Assembly (NCBI GenBank): GCA_903939115.1
Contig: CAJAFV010000090.1
Span: forward strand, 1 to 34,074
DNA: 34,074 nucleotides
From: an uncultured Geobacteraceae bacterium
GTDB lineage: Bacteria; Desulfobacterota; Desulfuromonadia; Geobacterales; Pseudopelobacteraceae
Direction: 5' to 3'
The notes under the pieces are model-generated. The model searched no databases. It worked only from the letters and a program-made list of their open reading frames with translations, and had not been told where the DNA came from. The stretch's first letter is position 1, and each line of letters begins with the position of its first letter. Made by a program: the position numbers and the translations under genes. Below are positions 29,115 through 34,074 of the stretch, piece by piece.

Positions 29115-30203
29115 ATGAGAGCGATATTAGTGACTATTCTGATCACGATGTTTGTGAATAGTGCCACCGCAGGCTTAAATGAAGTATTGATTAAAGCTGC
29201 CGAGCATGGAGAAATCTATTCGGTAAAAGCGACCATAGACAATGGTGCGGATGTAAATACCAGGAGGAATGACGGCATGACCCCATTAATGTATTCCTCA
29301 ATGGGTGGATATCTGGAGATTGTGCGAATTTTGATCACCTTTGGTGCCAATGTCAACGCCAAGACAATTCATGGGGTGACACCGTTAATGTATTCCTCAC
29401 TGGGAGGCCATCTGGGGATTGTACGAGCACTGATTGCCAAGGGTGCCGATGTCAATGCCATGACTAATGATGGTAAAACCGTGTTGATGCTCGCCTCCAC
29501 GGGTGCGTCTCTGGATATTGTTAAAATACTTCTTGGCAATGGAGCCGACGCTACTGTTGAGAATAAGGATGGAATCACTGCGCAGGTAATTGCATCAATA
29601 AAAGGACATAAACAGATTGAGGAGTTGCTCAAAGAAGCGGAGAAAAAGGCGAAAAGCCTGCCATCTTCTGTCAAGCCGGTTGAGGATGCACCGTCAACCG
29701 CTTTACAGGCGCTTCCTGCTGACGATAAAAAGCAGGAACAGAAACGCGTTTTTTATACTCTCTTGGCAGGCGAGTCAGTGGACCGCACAAAGCTCGATAT
29801 TCTTGTGAAAAAACTTAAAGCCTCCGGGCTCTCACCCGTTGTTCGAGAGGGAAAAAAGACCAGGGATGTCTATCGTCTGGTCACGGAATGTTTCAACGAG
29901 AAGAACACTGCACGGAAACGCCTTGCGAACCTCATACGCAAAGAAAAACAGGCATTCATTGTCAAGGATGGTGATCAGCAGTGCGTCGTCGCAGCTTCGG
30001 GTTTTTCTTTTCAATCCGCTCTGATTGAGCAAAATATGCTTGCGAAGAAAGATATCCGGACAGAGATTGTCAAAGCCCAGGTTCCTCTGGTAGTCTGGGA
30101 GGTCACTGTTGGACGCTACAATGGCAGCCAGTTCGCTGAAGTAGAATTGAAACGCCTTGCCGAAAGGGGCATCAATGTCGTTCTGATGCCTTGGAACAAG
30201 TGA
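29115..30203 (+). CDS. Secreted ankyrin-repeat protein with C-terminal SPOR-like repeats
   Basis: 362 aa. A signal peptide is at the N-terminus (AILVTILITMFVNSATAG), followed by five ankyrin-type repeats up to about residue 170 (for example DGMTPLMYSSMGGYLEIVRIL, with HGVTPLMYSSLGGHLGIV next). A lysine/proline linker leads to two SPOR-like halves (about 213-280 and 290-362): KRVFYTLLAGESVDRTKLDIL and the ending WEVTVGRYNGSQFAEVELKRL. SPOR domains often bind denuded peptidoglycan, so a periplasmic scaffold is inferred. The best ribosome site, GGAGG at 29092-29096, lies 18 bases before the ATG, so an upstream ATT start at 29106 is an alternative. Confidence 0.75.
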   Translation: MRAILVTILITMFVNSATAGLNEVLIKAAEHGEIYSVKATIDNGADVNTRRNDGMTPLMYSSMGGYLEIVRILITFGANVNAKTIHGVTPLMYSSLGGHLGIVRALIAKGADVNAMTNDGKTVLMLASTGASLDIVKILLGNGADATVENKDGITAQVIASIKGHKQIEELLKEAEKKAKSLPSSVKPVEDAPSTALQALPADDKKQEQKRVFYTLLAGESVDRTKLDILVKKLKASGLSPVVREGKKTRDVYRLVTECFNEKNTARKRLANLIRKEKQAFIVKDGDQQCVVAASGFSFQSALIEQNMLAKKDIRTEIVKAQVPLVVWEVTVGRYNGSQFAEVELKRLAERGINVVLMPWNK

Positions 30204-30335
30204 ACAGACAATCCTGACTATCGTATCAGGATGTCAGGTGAAAGGATGGGAATATTCACCCAGCATGCCTACTTTATTGCTATTGATGTAAAACGTGGTA
30301 ATCTGTTGAATAGATAACAGACGGAGGTCACACGT

Positions 30336-30536
30336 ATGAAATCTTACGACGCCTCAAATGGTTGGACGATTCACCCTGATTCGGCGTTTTTTGTTTTAGA
30401 CAAAAAAAATCCTCATGTGGCGAGCGACCTTAAAGCAATTATTGTCGCTTGTGACGAGGCAATTGCTGAAGGGTGTGGTGATTGGGTGGACATTCTGAGG
30501 TTTGAAGCGGCCGATTATTTGACAGGCGAAGAATAA
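30336..30536 (+). CDS. Small hypothetical protein (66 aa)
   Basis: Not recognised. The product is a soluble, acidic 66-aa protein containing HPDSAFFVLDKKNPHVASDL and GDWVDILRFEAADYLTGEE. There is no signal peptide or membrane segment. An unambiguous GACGGAGGT ribosome site lies before the ATG, which supports real translation. It is followed by a hairpin at 30548-30569, and the next gene is the second ferritin-like protein. Confidence 0.6.
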   Translation: MKSYDASNGWTIHPDSAFFVLDKKNPHVASDLKAIIVACDEAIAEGCGDWVDILRFEAADYLTGEE

Positions 30537-30547
30537 ACATTACGTGC

Positions 30548-30578
30548 CCGCTTGCATGCCGGCAGGCGGTTTGTTGTT
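30548..30578 (+). terminator. Possible terminator after the 66-aa gene
   Basis: CCGCTTGC (30548-30555) pairs with GCAGGCGG (30562-30569), with one G-U, around a six-base loop. TTTGTTGTT follows. Confidence 0.45.
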
Positions 30579-30670
30579 GGACGCTGCAGAGATCGAATCA
30601 GTGATCCCTGACGGTTTTGCATAATCTGATACTATCAGCGGAAATAATAAAGGATAGCGAAAGGAATATT

Positions 30671-31153
30671 ATGGAGTTAAGTAGCGATCAGAAAGAACTT
30701 GTGGAGTTGTTTGTGCAGCAGGAGTTTCTTATTAGTATATTGTACAAGCTTTTTGCAAGAAGATACCCTGAGCACAAGGTTTTCTGGACTAAAATGGCTA
30801 AGGAAGAGCTGATGCATGCTTCTTTGATCAAACGTCTGATCGAAAGTGATTCCCAGAATAAAATAAAATTCACGCAAGGAGAGTTAAGAAAAAATGCTCT
30901 TACTTCAAGCATGAAATTTTTGGAAACTACTATTAATGAGTTCAAAAACGATGAAACTATTCCGATTACTCAAGCAGCACGGGTAGCGCTTCAACTTGAA
31001 AAAGGCCTATGGGAAAAGAAAGTTTTCCAGTTTTTTGAAGGAGACTCAGATGAAGTCAGAAGAGTTTTGGATTCCCTGAATTCGGAACAGGGGCTTCATA
31101 TTATTCAAATTGATAACTTCGGTTTGCAGTTTATGGGAAAAAGTGCCGTATGA
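30671..31153 (+). CDS. Ferritin-fold protein with two putative metal sites
   Basis: 160 aa, all helical, no signal peptide. Helix one has FVQQEFLISILYKLFARRYP with a ligand-type Glu18, and helix two has KEELMH (E46-L-M-H49, the usual ExxH). The second half has QLEKGLWEKKVFQFF and SEQGLH. Here Glu and His are four apart, as in the ferritin-like protein at 25378. There is no rubredoxin domain. This is the rubrerythrin-like superfamily, and a role in iron or peroxide handling is inferred. A GAAAGGA site precedes the ATG at 30671, and the longer upstream frame is rejected. It ends close to the converging glutaredoxin gene. Confidence 0.75.
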   Translation: MELSSDQKELVELFVQQEFLISILYKLFARRYPEHKVFWTKMAKEELMHASLIKRLIESDSQNKIKFTQGELRKNALTSSMKFLETTINEFKNDETIPITQAARVALQLEKGLWEKKVFQFFEGDSDEVRRVLDSLNSEQGLHIIQIDNFGLQFMGKSAV

Positions 31154-31205
31154 AGGCCGAGCACTCCCGTTGAGCTAAGCACCCATTACAAGTGGGCTTT
31201 GTAAC

Positions 31206-31526
31206 CTAATGTTCGTTTTTCAGTATGTATTCGAATTTTTCTTTGGAGAAACCGTACATTCTCTTTGAACCGATTACGAGAATAGGCACACCTCCGCCGC
31301 CAAGTTCCATATATCGTCGATTCGCGGCACTATCCTTTTCGATATCGTACGCAGTAAAGGCAATCCCCCTGCTTTTCATGTAGCTTTGCGCATCTCTACA
31401 GTAGTGACACCAGTCAGTGACGTATATTTCAACACTCCGTGCAGATTTTGTCGGAGCAGTTTCTGCAAAAGCGAGTGACAGGGGCATCGACAGCATACAA
31501 ATAACAACGAGAGTCTTAATTATCAT
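31206..31526 (-). CDS. Periplasmic glutaredoxin-like protein
   Basis: A 106-aa protein with a signal peptide (TLVVICMLSMPLSLAFAETA). A thioredoxin/glutaredoxin fold follows, with active-site CHYC in VTDWCHYCRD and cis-proline region GVPILVIGSKRMYGFS. Glutaredoxins are usually cytoplasmic, so an exported one suggests a thiol redox or disulfide role in the periplasm. GGAGGAGGT lies just upstream of the ATG at 31526, which rules out the longer frame. It follows the DUF3024 gene by 19 bases on the same strand, so the two form a probable operon. Confidence 0.88.
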   Translation of the reverse strand: MIIKTLVVICMLSMPLSLAFAETAPTKSARSVEIYVTDWCHYCRDAQSYMKSRGIAFTAYDIEKDSAANRRYMELGGGGVPILVIGSKRMYGFSKEKFEYILKNEH

Positions 31527-31545
31527 AACGACCTCCTCCCAAATT

Positions 31546-31878
31546 TTAATCCCAAAATATACCAGTAGGGTCTGCAGCGACTTCTGCAAGCAATTTTTCG
31601 ATATTGTCACGGTTTCTGCCTGTCGGGTACGGCTGGCGCCTGTTTTTTCTGTCATACCAGTAGAGCACCCAAACCTTGAGTTCTGGATTGAACTCAAGCT
31701 GTGCAACGTTTACACTGTTAATCAGGGATGGGTCAATGAAAAATGGGCGGGATTCCACGAGGGTTACCCGGTTTCCCCTGGTGTGATACTCCAACCTGGA
31801 AGAATCGTCGGTCCTTGCCTGGCAGAATGCACGCACAAGTTCGTTGGCCCGGAACAGCTCTTCTTCAGGTAATGCCAC
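31546..31878 (-). CDS. DUF3024 family protein
   Basis: A 110-aa protein of unknown function. The ending AEVAADPTGIFWD, the middle HTRGNRVTLVESRPFF and LEFNPELKVWVLYWYDRKNRR match what I recall of DUF3024, which typically ends in DPTGIFW. No membrane segment or signal peptide. The GTG at 31878 (ALPEEELF) is chosen: AGGTGAT lies five bases before it. A GTG at 31887 is possible but has no ribosome site. It is overlapped at its 5' end by a small reading frame (31865-31960) and followed by the glutaredoxin gene. Confidence 0.75.
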   Translation of the reverse strand: MALPEEELFRANELVRAFCQARTDDSSRLEYHTRGNRVTLVESRPFFIDPSLINSVNVAQLEFNPELKVWVLYWYDRKNRRQPYPTGRNRDNIEKLLAEVAADPTGIFWD

Positions 31879-31960
31879 TTTTATCACCTGTACTCATGGT
31901 CATGCTGCATGTGAAGGCCCAAAGTGATCGCTTTGGAATCGTCTCTACCGGAATAAACAT
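31865..31960 (-). CDS. Candidate small leader protein (31 aa)
   Basis: A 31-codon frame begins ATG at 31960 with CAGGAG nine bases before it, and its stop overlaps the start of the DUF3024 gene by 14 bases. The product begins FIPVETIPKRSLWAFTC. It could be a coupled leader or a chance frame. Confidence 0.3.
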   Translation of the reverse strand: MFIPVETIPKRSLWAFTCSMTMSTGDKSGIT

Positions 31961-32045
31961 GGTCTTTTTCTCCTGAGAAGCTTTACCATATAACTGCATT
32001 TGTAACAATGCCGCATTACCAACTATTTGAGACAAGGAGAAGCCA

Positions 32046-32504
32046 GTGGCAAAAGTAACTGAAAAGAGTCTGAAGGCCAGATGTACTGAATTAAATATGG
32101 GACCGCTGCGGAATACCACCTTTGGCATCCGTGCAACCCGGACAGGCAATGGTTATACCGTGGAGCTCCTCTACCGTGACAGCACTCCTCCGCAGGTCCT
32201 CGTTGAAGCGGTAACCGCCGCTGAGGCAAGCTCTGCGGTAGAGGGATGTGCCGCCGGCGCTGCAGCCGTGCAAGTTGCCGGGTTGGATAAACCTGAATTT
32301 GTTACGCGGGAAACGTTCATTCGTCAATCAGGTGAGCGCTGCCCGAAGTGTGCTACGAAAGATATCAGCGCAGGGTACCTGTCGGCTGTGAAGGGTGTAA
32401 TGGCTCAGCATTGCTCTTGTCAGCGATGTGGGTTGTCCTGGCGAAGTATCTATCGTCTTGATGATTACGAAGCGGCTGTTTCTGTTACTGAATCGGGTGA
32501 ATAA
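32046..32504 (+). CDS. Zinc-ribbon protein of unknown function
   Basis: 152 aa, no signal peptide. The N-terminal two-thirds is an unrecognised domain (FGIRATRTGNGYTVELLYRD). The C-terminus has CPKCATKDISAGY followed about 20 residues later by CSCQRCGLSW, an apparent four-cysteine zinc ribbon. The GTG start has AAGGAG five bases upstream. The stop overlaps the lipocalin start by one base. The function is unknown. It is divergent from the DUF3024 gene. Confidence 0.65.
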   Translation: MAKVTEKSLKARCTELNMGPLRNTTFGIRATRTGNGYTVELLYRDSTPPQVLVEAVTAAEASSAVEGCAAGAAAVQVAGLDKPEFVTRETFIRQSGERCPKCATKDISAGYLSAVKGVMAQHCSCQRCGLSWRSIYRLDDYEAAVSVTESGE

Positions 32505-33133
32505 TGAATCAACTTCTCAGTAAACTCATATTTTTTGTCATCGTAACAGCGGTCTCTGTATCCGTCACATTCCAGAGTGCCTGGGCCTCAGCTAATCTGC
32601 CTGCACTTCAAACAGTTGACTCTGTAGATTTGAGCAAATACGCTGGACTGTGGTACGAAGTAATTCATTTGCCGAGCAGACTGCAGGAAGGTTGTCAAGA
32701 CAGTACCGCTACATTTTCGCTTCGAAATGATGGTGAAATAGACATACTCAACAGTTGTCGCGACAAACATGATGGCTCCTTACATCATACAAACGGACGC
32801 GGCTGGTCAATAGATAAATCCCATAACGCCCGGCTCATGTTTTCCTTTTTCTGGCCTTTCCGTAGTGAATATTTGATAATCGACCAGGGTAAAGAGTATG
32901 AATATTCTGTCATTTGTACTCCAGACAGAAAGCGCCTCTGGGTAATATCCCGTACACCTAAGCTTAACGGTGATGTTTTCGAGAGTATTCTGCAGCACCT
33001 TGAAAAGCAGGGCTTCAATCGCGACAGCTTCGTAAAAACAGAGCAAGGTAAACACTTCACACCCCCCTCGCCGCAGATGACGTTAACTGATCATAGCCCT
33101 AAAAATAACGCAGAACTAAAGAATGGATTTTGA
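32504..33133 (+). CDS. Exported lipocalin family protein (Blc-like)
   Basis: 209 aa. A signal peptide (ends about AWASA) precedes a lipocalin barrel. The first structurally conserved region is GLWYEVIHLPSRLQEGC, then ATFSLRNDGEIDI, the FFWPF and EYLIIDQG strands, and SRTPKL near the third. Bacterial lipocalins of the Blc group bind lipids or other hydrophobic molecules, but this one lacks a lipobox cysteine and so should be soluble in the periplasm. A 30-residue tail after the barrel is unassigned. The start overlaps the preceding stop. Confidence 0.85.
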   Translation: MNQLLSKLIFFVIVTAVSVSVTFQSAWASANLPALQTVDSVDLSKYAGLWYEVIHLPSRLQEGCQDSTATFSLRNDGEIDILNSCRDKHDGSLHHTNGRGWSIDKSHNARLMFSFFWPFRSEYLIIDQGKEYEYSVICTPDRKRLWVISRTPKLNGDVFESILQHLEKQGFNRDSFVKTEQGKHFTPPSPQMTLTDHSPKNNAELKNGF

Positions 33134-33376
33134 AACAGGCGTCGGTACCTGTGGCAGCTTGAGAATAATAGATTTATACACCTCGAAATTTCATATACTT
33201 GTAAATAACCTACTGTAATAACAGCAACTATTCCCCGCGGGCAGATAATTAGTATTTTGTTCTCATACAGCGGAAGCGGCTGTCTTCTTGTCTATGGTTA
33301 CATATATGATATAGTGACAACAAATATATATAGTAATTACAATGTGTTAAGTAATAAAGTTTTTTATTTGTGCAAC

Positions 33377-33393
33377 TTGGCATTGAAAGTGCG
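33377..33393 (+). promoter_or_regulatory. Possible sigma54 (-24/-12) promoter
   Basis: TTGGCATTGAAAGTGCG has GG and GC exactly ten bases apart, the sigma54 hallmark, with TGGCA in the -24 element and TGC in the -12. It lies about 56 bases before the ATG of the 76-aa gene. A sigma70-like alternative, TTGTCT/TATAGT, lies near 33288-33315. The rest of 33134-33376 is AT-rich with no gene seen. Confidence 0.4.
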
Positions 33394-33448
33394 TATATCA
33401 AAATACAACAGCAATCAAATTCAACAAAACTCAAAATAGGAGGATGTC

Positions 33449-33679
33449 ATGAGAGCACTTATCACCACTATCGTAGGAATGTTGGCACCAGTTACAGCAT
33501 TTGCAGCATCAGGGTTGAGCGAAGATAACAGCGGGATTTTTGTCTGGGTATTTTTGGGATTTTGCGCACTGATAGTCGTAGCACAGGTAATCCCGGCACT
33601 ATTGTTGATGACCGGCATGGTTAAAGGGCTTGTGTCGGTAGTGAAAGACGAAAAAGTCGGCGTTGCATCTAAAAGCTGA
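33449..33679 (+). CDS. Small membrane protein (76 aa)
   Basis: Not recognised. A signal-like N-terminus (LITTIVGMLAPVTAFAA) is followed by a hydrophobic segment of about 24 residues (FVWVFLGFCALIVVAQVIPA) and a short charged tail. The product is probably inner-membrane anchored or secreted. AGGAGG lies seven bases before the ATG. It stands alone and is followed by a terminator. Confidence 0.7.
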   Translation: MRALITTIVGMLAPVTAFAASGLSEDNSGIFVWVFLGFCALIVVAQVIPALLLMTGMVKGLVSVVKDEKVGVASKS

Positions 33680-33765
33680 ACAAGCAAAGGGGAAATACAT
33701 GAAGTTTGCAGCAACGTAGAAGGCCACTTTCGGGTCTAGGCGTTTACTTAATCTGTTGAAAAATC

Positions 33766-33804
33766 AAAACTCCCATCAACTTCATTGCCGGTGGGAGTTT
33801 TTTT
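33766..33804 (+). terminator. Terminator after the 76-aa gene
   Basis: AAAACTCCCA (33766-33775) pairs with TGGGAGTTTT (33792-33801) around a 16-base loop. Seven T (33798-33804) begin inside and run past the stem. Confidence 0.75.
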
Positions 33805-33857
33805 ATTGCCTGTAGTTATTGGTTTTCTGGACTTTGCGTAAGATATCTCGGTAGGCT

Positions 33858-33974
33858 TTACACACCCCACAACAAAAAATCGCTGCAAATAATTTTCTTC
33901 TGTGTTTTCCCCTTATCCACCGCCTTAAATTTCTCATTCAAATCCGGCCAATGGACACCCGCGTGATCTTTAAC
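33858..33974 (-). pseudogene. Possible DUF2442-type gene fragment
   Basis: A 38-codon frame on the minus strand lies between two stops. It reads VKDHAGVHWPDLNEKFKAVD..., and GVHWPDLNE resembles the GIHWPDLDED signature of DUF2442 proteins. There is no start codon and no N-terminal half. A nearby frame contains DWNVIA before a stop (33992-34012), which also fits the family. It may be a decayed gene. The rest of 33805-34074 shows nothing else certain. Confidence 0.35.
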
Positions 33975-34074
33975 TTAAGAGAGTTATTCGGTTATGCAAT
34001 CACATTCCAATCTATCGACGTTAGGTTACTGTTCGTAAGTATAACCAGTCATCATGGGCCGGCGCTCCTTGGCA

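Noticed and set aside
30211..30232. Terminator after the ankyrin gene
   Set aside because: ATCCTGA/TCAGGAT forms a 7-bp hairpin but no U-tract follows, so it is not listed as a terminator.
31177..31200. Terminator after the second ferritin-like gene
   Set aside because: Stem AAGC-CCCA/TGGG-CTT has bulges and a poor T-tract; too weak to call.

Overview
The window looks like chromosome of a Geobacter-type member of the Desulfuromonadota (former delta-proteobacteria). The evidence is the gene order hisH-A-F-E / rpsU / yqeY / cvpA / dnaG / rpoD, a chemoreceptor with a hemerythrin tail, rubrerythrin-like ferritins, a small CxxCH cytochrome, and a DUF299-type PPDK regulator. Species cannot be fixed from sequence reading alone. 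No complete mobile element or CRISPR array was seen.

Layout. 1-92 is the 3' part of a 5S rRNA with a strong terminator, the end of an rRNA operon lying to the left. 226-3460 (minus strand) is the glycolytic cluster gap-pgk-tpiA, with a sigma70-like promoter before gap and an internal terminator after it. 3685-4362 is a HAD phosphatase/mutase-type gene. 4426-7447 is glyQS behind a near-consensus promoter. 7489-11492 is an overlapping run: chemoreceptor-hemerythrin fusion, hisH, hisA, hisF, hisE. 11513-17700 is the macromolecular-synthesis cluster rpsU-yqeY-cvpA-dnaG-rpoD, followed by a secreted coiled-coil/Ig-like protein.

17753-23519 (minus strand) is a tight five-gene cluster read htrA/degP -> membrane polyferredoxin -> RdgC-like protein -> obgE -> proB. 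Upstream of it on the same strand are ppsR and a lone OmpR-type response regulator (23634-25166). 25378-26235 (plus) pairs a rubredoxin-less rubrerythrin-like protein with a small monoheme cytochrome. 26318-28453 (minus) holds a SEC-C protein and a TPR protein, then tRNA-Arg(UCU) at 28529-28605.

From about 28.6 kb the window becomes accessory in character: wide spacers, possible gene remnants (an integrase-like RHTF fragment beside the tRNA and a DUF2442-like fragment near the right end), and small genes. These are an ankyrin/SPOR-like secreted protein, a 66-aa orphan, a second ferritin-like protein, a periplasmic glutaredoxin with a DUF3024 protein, a zinc-ribbon protein coupled to a lipocalin, and a 76-aa membrane protein behind a possible sigma54 promoter.

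The core genes form standard units for glycolysis, translation, histidine synthesis and replication/transcription initiation. The accessory genes share a theme of redox, iron and envelope functions. The points most worth testing are the RdgC-like protein in the Obg/HtrA cluster, the oxygen-sensing-type chemoreceptor translationally joined to hisH, and the two ferritin-like proteins with unusual second-site ligand spacing.
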